From assembly GCA_902790625.1 (NCBI GenBank), contig CADASP010000028.1, positions 1 through 42,117 on the forward strand: a stretch of DNA of 42,117 nucleotides, read 5' to 3'. The stretch comes from an uncultured Prevotellaceae bacterium. Its GTDB lineage: Bacteria > Bacteroidota > Bacteroidia > Bacteroidales > Bacteroidaceae. The notes under the pieces are model-generated. The model did no database searches. It saw nothing but the letters and a program-made list of their open reading frames with translations, and was not told where the DNA came from. Numbering within the stretch: the first letter of the stretch is position 1; each line of letters starts with the position of its first letter. Of this stretch, positions 7,833-15,534 are shown piece by piece. Position numbers and translations under genes: made by a program.

Positions 7833-9211
7833 GTACATCACACAGCAAAGCGGCAAAGGAGTTCCTAAAGAACCAGAAATATGCGAAGTGGCACGACGCG
7901 ACCTTCTGGTCGGTGCGCAGCAAACGCGACAATATGGCCATGGGCCTCGACGAGTGGGAGCAACTGCGAGAGAAGGCCAGCGCCATCAAGCGCCACACCA
8001 TCACCCACCTCGACGAATATCTGGAGCAGTTCTCCACCAATGCCGAGAAGAACGGCTGCATCGTGCACTGGGCCAAGGATGCCAACGAGTTCAACCAGAT
8101 TGTGCTGGGCATCTTGCAACAGCACAACGTGAAGAAGATGGTGAAGTCGAAGTCGATGCTCACCGAGGAGTGCGAGATGAACCCCTACTTGGAGGCCCAC
8201 GGCATAGAGGTGGTGGAGACCGACCTGGGCGAGCGCATCATCCAGCTGAAGGGGCAGAAGCCCAGCCACATCGTCATGCCTGCCATCCACCTGAACCACG
8301 ACGACGTGGGCGAGCTGTTCGAGGAGAAAGGCATCTCGAAGGAGAAAGGCAACCACGACCCCACTTATCTCACCTACATGGCGCGCCTGTCGCTGCGCAA
8401 CGAGTTTCTCACCGCCGACGCCGGCATGACGGGTGCCAACTTCGGCATTGCCGCCACGGGCGACATCGTCGTCTGCACCAACGAGGGCAATGCCGACATG
8501 AGCACCTCGTTTCCCAAGCTGCACATCGCCGCCATCGGCCTTGAGAAGGTCATCCCCAACTACGACTGTCTGGCCGTGTTCCAACGCATGCTCTGCCGCG
8601 CCGGCACGGGACAGCCCACCACCACCTACACCAGCCACTTCCGCAAGGCGCGCCCCACAGCCCATCCCATGCACATCATTTTGGTGGACAACGGGCGCAG
8701 CGAGTGGATTGGTGACCCTGACCACTGGGAGGTGCTGAAGTGCATCCGTTGCGGCTCGTGCATGAACACCTGCCCCGTCTATCGGCGCAGTGGAGGCTAC
8801 TCCTACAGCTACTTCATCCCAGGCCCCGTGGGCATCAACCTGGGCATGCTGCGCTCACCACAGCAGCACTCAGGCAACGTGTCGGCTTGCACCCTCTGCA
8901 ACAGCTGCCAGTGCGTGTGCCCCGTGAAGATTGATTTGGGCGACCAGATTTACAAATGGCGCCAGCAGCTCGACGAATTTGGCACCGCTAACAGACAGAA
9001 GAAGCTGATGTGCCGAGGCATGAACCTGCTCTTCGGCAGCCCTGCCATGTACAACACTGCCACGGCCATCTCGCCCTTGGCCAACATGGTGCCGTCGTTC
9101 CTTATGGAGTGCGGCCTTAACCCTTGGGCGAAAGGTGGACACAAGATGATGAAGTTCCCTAAGAAGCCTTTCCATAAGATTATAAAGGGAATAGAGAACA
9201 GTGAAAAGTGA
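7829..9211 (+). CDS. lutB: LutB/LldF, ferredoxin-domain subunit of L-lactate oxidation
   Basis: The 460-residue protein has an N-terminal LUD domain, ending around the IILVDNGRSEW segment. It is followed by two 4Fe-4S motifs, CIRCGSCMNTCP from residue 305 and CTLCNSCQCVCP from residue 354. A basic C-terminal tail (FPKKPFHKIIKG) follows. LutB is the electron-transferring core of the LutABC complex at the cytoplasmic face of the membrane. The length is typical. The start overlaps the lutA stop, and its own stop lies just upstream of the preferred lutC start. Confidence 0.95.
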   Translation: MSTSHSKAAKEFLKNQKYAKWHDATFWSVRSKRDNMAMGLDEWEQLREKASAIKRHTITHLDEYLEQFSTNAEKNGCIVHWAKDANEFNQIVLGILQQHNVKKMVKSKSMLTEECEMNPYLEAHGIEVVETDLGERIIQLKGQKPSHIVMPAIHLNHDDVGELFEEKGISKEKGNHDPTYLTYMARLSLRNEFLTADAGMTGANFGIAATGDIVVCTNEGNADMSTSFPKLHIAAIGLEKVIPNYDCLAVFQRMLCRAGTGQPTTTYTSHFRKARPTAHPMHIILVDNGRSEWIGDPDHWEVLKCIRCGSCMNTCPVYRRSGGYSYSYFIPGPVGINLGMLRSPQQHSGNVSACTLCNSCQCVCPVKIDLGDQIYKWRQQLDEFGTANRQKKLMCRGMNLLFGSPAMYNTATAISPLANMVPSFLMECGLNPWAKGGHKMMKFPKKPFHKIIKGIENSEK

Positions 9212-9218
9212 AAAGACT

Positions 9219-9812
9219 ATGAGCAACAAAGAAGACATTCTGAAGAAATACAGGGCCAACGTCAGGGAGAGATTCGACATGCCATCGCTCGACGACCTGA
9301 AGGCCATCACCTACAGCGACCCGCTGATGCAGTTCGTCAACATGAGCGAGACGGTGGGCGGCAAGGTGGTGGAGGTGAAAGACGGCCAAGACATCAACCA
9401 ACTGATTCGTGAGCTATACCCTGAAGCCCAGGAAATCGCCTCCAACCTGCCCGAAATCACCATTGCCACCCGCAACCCCGACACCGTGGGGCGTGCACGC
9501 GACCTGAACGGCACCGACGTGGGGGTGGTGCGCGGCCTGTTTGGCGTGGCCGAGAACGGCTGCATCTGGATTCCCCAGCAGACGAAGGAGAAAGGTGTGT
9601 GCTTCATCAGCGAAAACCTGGTGATACTGCTGCCCAAGAGCCAAATAGTGAACAACATGCACGAGGCCTACCGCCGTATTGAGTTTGATACCACCTACGA
9701 CGGCTACGGCACCTTCATCAGCGGCCCCTCGAAGACCGCCGACATTGCCCAGGTGCTGGTGATGGGTGCCCAAGCGGCCCGCTCAGCCACCATCCTGCTG
9801 ATGCCTGAATGA
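9219..9812 (+). CDS. lutC: LutC/LldG, LUD-domain subunit of L-lactate oxidation
   Basis: The protein has 197 residues from the ATG at 9219. A GTG at 9201 in the same frame would add six residues (MKSEKT) and overlap the lutB stop, but ATG is preferred. It has the single LUD domain of LutC: the AENGCIWIPQQT segment, the LPKSQIVNNMHEAY segment and the late FISGPSKTADIAQVLVMGAQ stretch. It completes the lctP-lutABC operon. The hairpin at 9845-9893 lies after it. Confidence 0.92.
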   Translation: MSNKEDILKKYRANVRERFDMPSLDDLKAITYSDPLMQFVNMSETVGGKVVEVKDGQDINQLIRELYPEAQEIASNLPEITIATRNPDTVGRARDLNGTDVGVVRGLFGVAENGCIWIPQQTKEKGVCFISENLVILLPKSQIVNNMHEAYRRIEFDTTYDGYGTFISGPSKTADIAQVLVMGAQAARSATILLMPE

Positions 9813-9844
9813 ACAAGTCTGCCAGCTCGCTGGCATATCTTCCG

Positions 9845-9893
9845 CAGGGAACACATAGCGCATGCCCCTAAAGCATGGCCTATGTGTTCCCTG
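9845..9893. terminator. Hairpin after lutC
   Basis: CAGGGAACACATAG (9845-9858) pairs exactly with CTATGTGTTCCCTG (9880-9893), and the loop holds a further GCATG/CATGC pairing. No U tract follows, as is common in Bacteroidales. A smaller hairpin (GCCAGC..GCTGGC) precedes it near 9823-9836. Confidence 0.6.
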
Positions 9894-10040
9894 TAGCTAT
9901 AGCATCAAAATCAACAAAGGGGCAGTTGAAGTACTGATTATCGACAGCGCAAGGGAGGCGCTTGCCGTTGGTTCATATCGGATTAGAGCAGAGTTTTTCC
10001 TCACGGAAGCCATTGGCAAAAAATCCCAAGGCCTGGGACA

Positions 10041-10105
10041 AAAATTTGGCGTTGACTTTTTTCAAAATGGCGTTGACTTTTTTCGAAAAGTAGCGCTCCA
10101 ATTTT
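10041..10105 (+). repeat. GGCGTTGAC repeat family, copy B
   Basis: GGCGTTGACTTTTTTC occurs twice in tandem (10048-10063 and 10069-10084). It is followed by AGCGCTCCAATTTT (10092-10105), half of the palindrome seen at 402-463. It lies in the 646-base gene-free gap between lutC and the Rpn-family gene. Apart from these repeats and the DnaA-like boxes, I see no coding sequence in the gap. Confidence 0.85.
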
Positions 10106-10108
10106 CGG

Positions 10109-10316
10109 TTATCCACAATAGGTTGAATATCTGCTTGTTGCGCCTCACATTATTTCTATGTAGCAGTAGAGCACGAAGTGGCCCATGAATGCCGTAGGCA
10201 TCGGATAGCTGGTACGCTTGCGGATAATCACATCTCTGGGTTTGTAGGGACACTCTCGGTCGGAACCGCTCGCACGACCTCTTCAGGGTCGTTATCAGCC
10301 CTACCTGTTATCCACA
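10109..10316. promoter_or_regulatory. Cluster of three DnaA-box-like sites
   Basis: Two perfect TTATCCACA boxes (10109-10117 and 10308-10316) flank a one-mismatch box in the opposite orientation (TGCGGATAA, 10219-10227). TTATCCACA is the high-affinity DnaA site of E. coli and many other bacteria. A further single box occurs at 28975-28983. A T-rich stretch follows at 10380-10430. Whether this is a replication origin, a DnaA-titration site or chance cannot be told here. Confidence 0.4.
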
Positions 10317-10398
10317 GGTTGAACCAACCCATAGCTATTGAGAGGAAACGCTTTCAGCTTCTTTCCAACCGTTCAGTCGAATTATTTTTGCCCTTTTA

Positions 10399-10430
10399 TT
10401 TGGATATTCTCCAAACATTTCTTATCTTTG
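10399..10430 (+). promoter_or_regulatory. Promoter of the Rpn-family gene
   Basis: TTTG (10399-10402), 20 bases, then TATCTTTG (10423-10430), 28 bases before the ATG at 10459. This is a textbook Bacteroidetes promoter. Confidence 0.75.
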
Positions 10431-10458
10431 TCGCTTGAAACGATAAAGACGCTGGATT

Positions 10459-11343
10459 ATGGACGGAAACAGATACATCAACCCCTATACCGATTATGGT
10501 TTCAAGTACCTTTTTGGTACAGAGCCAAACAAGGAACTGACACTTGATTTCGTCAACGCCCTGCTCCAAGGGCGTGAGGTCATCAAGAGTCTCACCCTGC
10601 TGCCATCAGAGCAATTGGGCGACACGGAGGACGACCGCCGGTCGGTCTTCGACGTGTATTGCGAGAACGAGAAGGGCGACAAGATTATCATTGAGATGCA
10701 GAAAGCCGAGCAGCAGTGGTTCAAAGACCGCTCGGTCTACTATTCGTCATTTCCCATTCGCTCCCAAGGGGAGAAAGGCAAATGGCTCTTCGGACTGAAA
10801 GCCGTCTACACCATCGGCATCCTAAACTTTGTCTTCGACGAGGACAAAGACGATGAGAACTACTACCATCATATTGTGCAGCTAATGGATGTCAACAAAA
10901 AAAAAGTGTTTTATGACAAGCTGACTTACATCTATTTGGAGATGCCGAAGTTCCGCAAGACCGAGGATGAACTGGTGGACATGACCGACAAGTGGCTCTA
11001 TACCCTGAAGAACCTGCCCCGATTGCTGGAGCGCCCGAATGCTCTGCAGGAGCGAATCTTCTCGAAGTTCTTTGAGGTTGCAGAAGTGGCGGCCCTCTCG
11101 AAGGAGGAATATGCAAAATACTGGGAAAGCGAAAAGGTCTTCTATGACAACCAGGGTGCCTTCATGACCGCCGACTATAAGGGCTACACCCGGGGAGTGG
11201 TAGAAGGCGAAGCAAAAGGCCGGGCAGAAGGTATTGAAGAGAACAAGCGTGAGAACGCCCGCCGTATGAAGACTGACGGCATGTCTGCAGAACTGATAGC
11301 AAAGTATACTGGGCTATCTACCGAGCAAATCAACGCCCTGTAG
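10459..11343 (+). CDS. Rpn-family recombination-promoting nuclease (PD-(D/E)XK 'putative transposase')
   Basis: The protein has 294 residues. The N-terminus, INPYTDYGFKYLFGTEPNKE, is the hallmark opening of this family in Bacteroidales. The nuclease core is visible as FDVY with D65 and IIIEMQ with E79 and Q81, matching D...E-x-Q. The C-terminus is charged and ends in a short segment (DGMSAELIAKYTGLSTEQINAL) that looks like a helix-turn-helix. RpnA-type proteins in E. coli cut DNA and raise recA-independent recombination; others are annotated as transposases. It has its own promoter and converges on the aminotransferase gene. It looks intact. Confidence 0.88.
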   Translation: MDGNRYINPYTDYGFKYLFGTEPNKELTLDFVNALLQGREVIKSLTLLPSEQLGDTEDDRRSVFDVYCENEKGDKIIIEMQKAEQQWFKDRSVYYSSFPIRSQGEKGKWLFGLKAVYTIGILNFVFDEDKDDENYYHHIVQLMDVNKKKVFYDKLTYIYLEMPKFRKTEDELVDMTDKWLYTLKNLPRLLERPNALQERIFSKFFEVAEVAALSKEEYAKYWESEKVFYDNQGAFMTADYKGYTRGVVEGEAKGRAEGIEENKRENARRMKTDGMSAELIAKYTGLSTEQINAL

Positions 11344-11390
11344 ACACTCACAAAGACATAAAGCATTTAAACTGGGGCTTCCACCATTGA

Positions 11391-12515
11391 TTACTGGAAG
11401 CGGTTGAGGAGTTCGACGACAAGGGTGACATCCTCGTTTGTCATGGCTTGATGGCAAGGGATGCTGAGTTCTTCAGCATGTATGCGCTCGGTGACGGGCA
11501 GCACGAGGTGGTTCCATTGGCTGTAGCAGCGCTGATGGTGGGGAGGGATGGGATAGTGGATTTTAGTCTCCACGCCATTCTCAAAGAGATATTGACGCAA
11601 CTCGTTGCGCCGCATGCAGAAGACGGGGAAGATATGCCACACGCTGTCGGCCGTGGGTGCCAACAGTCGGATGAGCGGATTCTGGATTTGGCGGGTATAG
11701 ATGTCGGCCACCTCCTTGCGGCGGGCATTGTCTTCGAGCAGGTATTGCAGTTTCACATCGAGCAGAGCGGCTTGCAGTTCATCCATGCGCGAATTGCGGC
11801 CAGGGTAGTCGTGAACATACTTTTGATGACTGCCATAGTTGCCAAAGGCCCTCACCATGTCGGCCAGTTCGTCGTCGTTTGTAGTCACTGCCCCAGCATC
11901 GCCCAGCGCACCCAAGTTCTTTCCAGGATAGAAGCTGTGGCCAGCGGCATCGCCAAGCGAACCAGTGAAAGCCACTCCTTCAGCACCCGAGGGGAGGGCT
12001 TGTTGGGTCATTTTGCACCCATGCGCCTGGGCATTGTCTTCAATCAGTTTGAGATGATGGCGCTGGCAGATGTCGGCGATACGTTCGGTGTAGGCACAAA
12101 TGCCATAGAGGTGGACCAACATCAGGGCACGGGTGCGGGGAGTGATGGCCTCCTCTATGCGGCAGTCATCAATCTGTGCGGTGTCGAGGCGCGGCTCTAC
12201 GAGCACGGGCTTCAGTCCACACTCAGTGATAGCGAGAATGCTGGCGATGTAGGTGTTGGCGGGAACGATGACCTCATCGCCCGGCTGCATCACGCCCATC
12301 TGAATGTAGGCCCTGAGGATGAGCGTGAGGGCATCAAGTCCATTGCCGCATGCCACGCAATGGCGGGTGCCAATGAACTGGGCATAGTGCTGCTCGAAGC
12401 GACGGGTGGCCTCGCCCTTCAGATACCACCCGCTGTCGAGCACCTCGCCAATGGCGGCGCGCAGCTCGGCATCGTGGTGCTGGTTGATACTTTTCAGGTC
12501 GAGATATTTCATCAT
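11391..12515 (-). CDS. DegT/DnrJ/EryC1 sugar aminotransferase, FdtB/QdtB-like
   Basis: The 374-residue PLP enzyme carries ACGNGLDALTLILRA, then DEVIVPANTYIAS, then LIEDNAQAHG. The Schiff-base lysine lies in SFYPGKNLGALGDAGA (K199). With RmlB and the FdtA-type isomerase upstream, the likely reaction is transamination of dTDP-3-oxo-6-deoxyhexose to the 3-amino sugar (FdtB or QdtB role). The exact epimer, galacto or gluco, cannot be read. It is the last gene of the minus-strand operon, 14 bases after the acyltransferase stop. A second ATG at 12512 is an equally good start. Confidence 0.88.
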   Translation of the reverse strand: MMKYLDLKSINQHHDAELRAAIGEVLDSGWYLKGEATRRFEQHYAQFIGTRHCVACGNGLDALTLILRAYIQMGVMQPGDEVIVPANTYIASILAITECGLKPVLVEPRLDTAQIDDCRIEEAITPRTRALMLVHLYGICAYTERIADICQRHHLKLIEDNAQAHGCKMTQQALPSGAEGVAFTGSLGDAAGHSFYPGKNLGALGDAGAVTTNDDELADMVRAFGNYGSHQKYVHDYPGRNSRMDELQAALLDVKLQYLLEDNARRKEVADIYTRQIQNPLIRLLAPTADSVWHIFPVFCMRRNELRQYLFENGVETKIHYPIPPHHQRCYSQWNHLVLPVTERIHAEELSIPCHQAMTNEDVTLVVELLNRFQ

Positions 12516-12529
12516 TCAATGTTCAACGT

Positions 12530-13465
12530 TCACAACGTCCATTCGTATGTGTCGTAGCACACAGCGCGCGCCCCGAAGCCCTCTTTCTGATAAATCAAAT
12601 TCTCGTTGAGGATATCGCTGTGCGTTTCGGTCGATTTGCCGAAATCAATGTAGAGATGCCGGGGGAAGGCTTGCAACAGACGGGCCACGATGGCATCCAC
12701 CGCACCCATCCTCTTGCCCTGAGGCGTGGCAGCGATGTACTGTGTGTGAACAGTCTGCGGTGTGACATAGAGCACGCATCCTGCCAGAAAGTCGCCGTCA
12801 CGACGGGCCTCCAACAACAAGATGTTCTGGGGAAAGCGCCCTTGCAACAGCAGTATCTCGTCGAGCGTATGCACGGGCTTCACGTCATGGTTAAGGCGTA
12901 GGTTCTCTTCCAAGATGGGCCAGAAGGCGGCATAATCAGTGCCGAATGTCACTTGCACACCGCCATCATTGGCAACACGCAGTCCATGGCGGCGGTCTTT
13001 CTTCCACTTCTGGGGCCTGGCCACGACGAAAGTCGATGACACGTCGCGTTCCAACAGCCGATGGTTGCACACGCGGTGCATGGCATAAAGCGGTTCCTCG
13101 GCGGGCAAAAGATGATAAATCCAGGGAAGGGCTTTGTAGACAACGCGCTCAAAGCCGTGTTCCTGCAGGTATGCGTTCAACAGAGTGAACACCTCGATGA
13201 TGTGCACCGTGGTGGCCTCGCTGCCCATGACGAGTCCGCCATAGGTGAGACCTTGATGCGAATAGAACACCTTCCCGCGCTCGTTGGCGGGCAGGACAGC
13301 ATAGAGACGGTCGTCGCGGAAGAACAGAAGCGAGTGGTCGCTGAAACGGTCGGCATGGTAGTCCATATACTGACGGTCGAAGAGGAACGTGGCGTTCTTT
13401 GCCTTGGCCACAAAATCGTTCCACTCGCATTGCCGCTGTGGCGAATAACGTTCTACTGTCAGCAT
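12530..13465 (-). CDS. FemAB/GNAT-like acyltransferase
   Basis: The protein has 311 residues from the ATG at 13465, which overlaps the stop of the FdtA-type gene by seven bases. A longer reading from 13543 would run deep into that gene and is rejected. FATFLFDR-like and YMDYHADRF segments, a VLPANERG motif, and the late YIAATPQGKRMGAVDAIVARLL followed by IDFGKSTE fit the FemAB-like GNAT fold (acetyltransferase family PF13480). By position it may acylate the 3-amino group of the dTDP-sugar, the job done by FdtC or QdtC elsewhere, although those are a different fold (left-handed beta-helix). That role is inferred. Confidence 0.75.
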   Translation of the reverse strand: MLTVERYSPQRQCEWNDFVAKAKNATFLFDRQYMDYHADRFSDHSLLFFRDDRLYAVLPANERGKVFYSHQGLTYGGLVMGSEATTVHIIEVFTLLNAYLQEHGFERVVYKALPWIYHLLPAEEPLYAMHRVCNHRLLERDVSSTFVVARPQKWKKDRRHGLRVANDGGVQVTFGTDYAAFWPILEENLRLNHDVKPVHTLDEILLLQGRFPQNILLLEARRDGDFLAGCVLYVTPQTVHTQYIAATPQGKRMGAVDAIVARLLQAFPRHLYIDFGKSTETHSDILNENLIYQKEGFGARAVCYDTYEWTL

Positions 13466-13857
13466 CCCACGTATCTCAGAAACTCGTCGTAGTCGTAGAT
13501 GTAGTCGTCTTCCTCGTAATGCTCGGAAGCCATCACCATGCACACGGCACCGCTGGAGAAATCATCGAGCGTGCGCCACGTTCCTGTTTCAATCAGCAGA
13601 GCCTGCCACGGGTGGTTCAGCAGCACAGTGGTGCGCTCGCGCCCATTGTCGAGCGTGACGTGAAACGAGCCACTCAAGGCCACCACCAGCTGTCGCAGCC
13701 GCTTGTGGGCATGGCCGCCCCGGCTCTCTCCGGCGGGCACGTCGTAGACCCAATAGACACGCTTCACATCGAAAGGCACATGCCCCTGGGCCTCGGCAAA
13801 GGTGAGGTTGCCGCGGGGGTCGGCGATTTTTGGGAGGTCAATCAGTGTGATGTCCAT
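13459..13857 (-). CDS. FdtA/QdtA-type dTDP-6-deoxyhexose 3,4-ketoisomerase (cupin)
   Basis: The 132-residue protein matches the cupin isomerases of this family: DPRGNLTFAE near the start, the metal/base motif RGGHAHKRLRQLVVALSG, then WRTLDDFSSGAVCMVMAS and the EDDYIYDYDEFLRY tail. The enzyme turns dTDP-4-oxo-6-deoxyglucose into the 3-oxo isomer. It receives its substrate from RmlB and passes product to the aminotransferase. FdtA (galacto) and QdtA (gluco) cannot be separated by eye. It starts 13 bases after the small sigma-like gene and overlaps the acyltransferase start. Confidence 0.9.
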   Translation of the reverse strand: MDITLIDLPKIADPRGNLTFAEAQGHVPFDVKRVYWVYDVPAGESRGGHAHKRLRQLVVALSGSFHVTLDNGRERTTVLLNHPWQALLIETGTWRTLDDFSSGAVCMVMASEHYEEDDYIYDYDEFLRYVGC

Positions 13858-13870
13858 TCATTCAGATTCT

Positions 13871-14203
13871 TTATTGACCGCTGGCCATCATCTGCCATTC
13901 GGGGGTCACGGCCAGTCGACGCAGGCTGCGGTTGAGTCGAGCCAGTGCTTCGTCGGGAGCCTCGGCGTGACGGGCGGCAATGTCATCGAGCGAGCACCGC
14001 TGGTGTCCAAAGAGACCATAGTAGGCCGCGAGGTCAGCTTGGTCATCGTGTGGCAACAGCGCAAAGAGATGCTCCATGGCATGCTCCTCGTGGTGCGTGC
14101 AACCTTCATAGGCCATGCGCACCAGATGGGAGTGGAGGGGTTTGCACAGGTGATCCATATATAGGGGATGTAGCTGCGGCAATGCCGAAGCACACACGAC
14201 CAT
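13871..14203 (-). CDS. Small protein with a sigma-70 region 4-like C-terminal half
   Basis: The protein has 110 residues. The ATG shares its first base with the last base of the rmlB stop (TAATG), so translation is coupled. From about residue 45 it reads LFALLPHDDQADLAAYYGL, then SLDDIAARH, then LARLNRSLRRL. This follows the pattern of sigma-factor region 4 (L..L...E..V...FGL, then TLEE(I/V), then a recognition helix, then LRRL). The basic recognition-helix residues usual in sigma factors are mostly replaced (EAPDEALARLN), so DNA binding may be lost. The first 40 residues resemble nothing I know. No function is assigned. Confidence 0.65.
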   Translation of the reverse strand: MVVCASALPQLHPLYMDHLCKPLHSHLVRMAYEGCTHHEEHAMEHLFALLPHDDQADLAAYYGLFGHQRCSLDDIAARHAEAPDEALARLNRSLRRLAVTPEWQMMASGQ

Positions 14204-15339
14204 TAGCGGTCTTTATACATCTGGTCGTAGTACTTCTGGTAGTCGCCGCTGGTGACGTTGTCGAGCCACTCTTGATTGTCGAGATACCAGCGCACCGTCT
14301 TCTCGATGCCCTCCTCGAACTGAAGCGACGGTTCCCAACCCAGTTCTCGTTGCAGCTTGGTGGAGTCGATGGCGTAGCGCAGGTCGTGGCCGGCGCGGTC
14401 GGTGACATAGGTGATGAGGTCCATGTCCTCGCCCTCTTTGCGCCCTAAGAGGCGGTCGACAGTATTGATGAGCACGCGGATGATGTCGATGTTCTTCCAC
14501 TCGTTGAAGCCTCCGATGTTGTAAGTCTCGGCTATCAGCCCTTCATGGAAAATGACGTCGATAGCACGGGCATGGTCTTCCACATAGAGCCAGTCGCGCA
14601 CATTCTCGCCCTTGCCATATACGGGCAGCGGCTTGCGGTGGCGGATGTTATTGATGAAGAGGGGGATGAGCTTCTCGGGGAACTGATAGGGTCCGTAGTT
14701 GTTCGAACAGTTGGTCACGATAACGGGCATGCCGTAGGTGTCGTGATAGGCTCGCACGAAATGGTCGCTCGAAGCCTTGGCGGCAGAATAGGGCGAATGA
14801 GGGTTGTACTTCGTGGTCTCCAAGAAGAACTGATCGCCGTAGGCCAGATGGTGCTCGGCACTGCTGGCCGTCGTGGTGAAGGGCGGTTCGATGCCCTCAG
14901 GGTGGGTAAGTTCCAAGGCGCCATACACTTCGTCGGTGCTGATATGATAGAAGCGTTTGCCCTCGTAGCGCTCGGGCAGACTCTCCCAGTAGAGCTTGGC
15001 GGCCTGCAGCAGCGAGAGCGTGCCCATCACATTGGTCTTGGCAAAGGTGAAGGGGTCCTTGATGCTGCGGTCTACATGGCTCTCGGCGGCCAGGTGGATG
15101 ATGCCATCGACCTTCTTCTGCTGCATCAGCTGATAGAAGGCATCGAAATCGCAGATGTCCATCTTCACAAACTCATAGTTGGGCTTGCCCTCGATGTCCT
15201 TCAGGTTGGCCAAATTGCCGGCGTAGGTCAGCTTGTCGAGGTTGATGATGTGGTAGTCGGGGTACTTGTTCACAAACAGGCGCACCACATGGCTGCCAAT
15301 GAATCCGGCTCCGCCGGTGATAACTATTGTTCGCTTCAT
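14203..15339 (-). CDS. rmlB: dTDP-glucose 4,6-dehydratase
   Basis: The protein has 378 residues, typical of Bacteroidales RmlB. It is an extended SDR enzyme: TGGAGFIGSHV for NAD binding at residues 8-18, ISTDEVYGAL with the catalytic TDE, and YSAAKAS with Y184 and K188. NNYGPYQFPEKLIPLFI and GKGENVRDWLYVEDHARAI follow. It converts dTDP-glucose to dTDP-4-oxo-6-deoxyglucose. RmlA, RmlC and RmlD are absent nearby, which fits a role feeding the FdtA/FdtB branch here rather than only rhamnose. The start follows the small membrane protein's stop by six bases. Confidence 0.95.
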   Translation of the reverse strand: MKRTIVITGGAGFIGSHVVRLFVNKYPDYHIINLDKLTYAGNLANLKDIEGKPNYEFVKMDICDFDAFYQLMQQKKVDGIIHLAAESHVDRSIKDPFTFAKTNVMGTLSLLQAAKLYWESLPERYEGKRFYHISTDEVYGALELTHPEGIEPPFTTTASSAEHHLAYGDQFFLETTKYNPHSPYSAAKASSDHFVRAYHDTYGMPVIVTNCSNNYGPYQFPEKLIPLFINNIRHRKPLPVYGKGENVRDWLYVEDHARAIDVIFHEGLIAETYNIGGFNEWKNIDIIRVLINTVDRLLGRKEGEDMDLITYVTDRAGHDLRYAIDSTKLQRELGWEPSLQFEEGIEKTVRWYLDNQEWLDNVTSGDYQKYYDQMYKDR

Positions 15340-15345
15340 AAACGA

Positions 15346-15534
15346 TTATTTTGTTTTGTTCTTTCTTCGGTTGTAGATGCCCAGCACGAACATCACCACG
15401 AAGGCGATGATGAACGTCTGCGAGGCATCGCTCCAGGACTCTTCCAAGCCCAGTATATAACTAAATAACGTAGCAACTGCTGCAACTATTGTGCAGGTGA
15501 GCAGTTCGGGCAACCATTTTTTCAATTCATCCAT
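15346..15534 (-). CDS. Small two-span membrane protein, unknown function
   Basis: The 62-residue protein starts MDELKKWLPELL. Two hydrophobic segments follow (about residues 11-28 and 40-54), and the tail is basic (YNRRKNKTK). The start overlaps the end of the phosphodiesterase gene by eight bases, and the stop is six bases before rmlB. Such tight packing favours a real gene. I do not recognise the family. Confidence 0.65.
   Translation of the reverse strand: MDELKKWLPELLTCTIVAAVATLFSYILGLEESWSDASQTFIIAFVVMFVLGIYNRRKNKTK

Noticed and set aside
9862..10188. A 108-codon frame after lutC
   Set aside because: It runs through the terminator hairpin arm, the repeat copies and a DnaA-like box, has no promoter of its own and no recognisable features.
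11378..11400. A weak hairpin (CTTCCA..TGGAAG) between the Rpn gene and the aminotransferase
   Set aside because: The six-base stem has a long loop and overlaps the aminotransferase stop; too weak to call a terminator.
11448..12557. A 369-codon open frame opposite the aminotransferase
   Set aside because: Antisense shadow of the PLP enzyme, whose active-site lysine and motifs are in the minus-strand frame.
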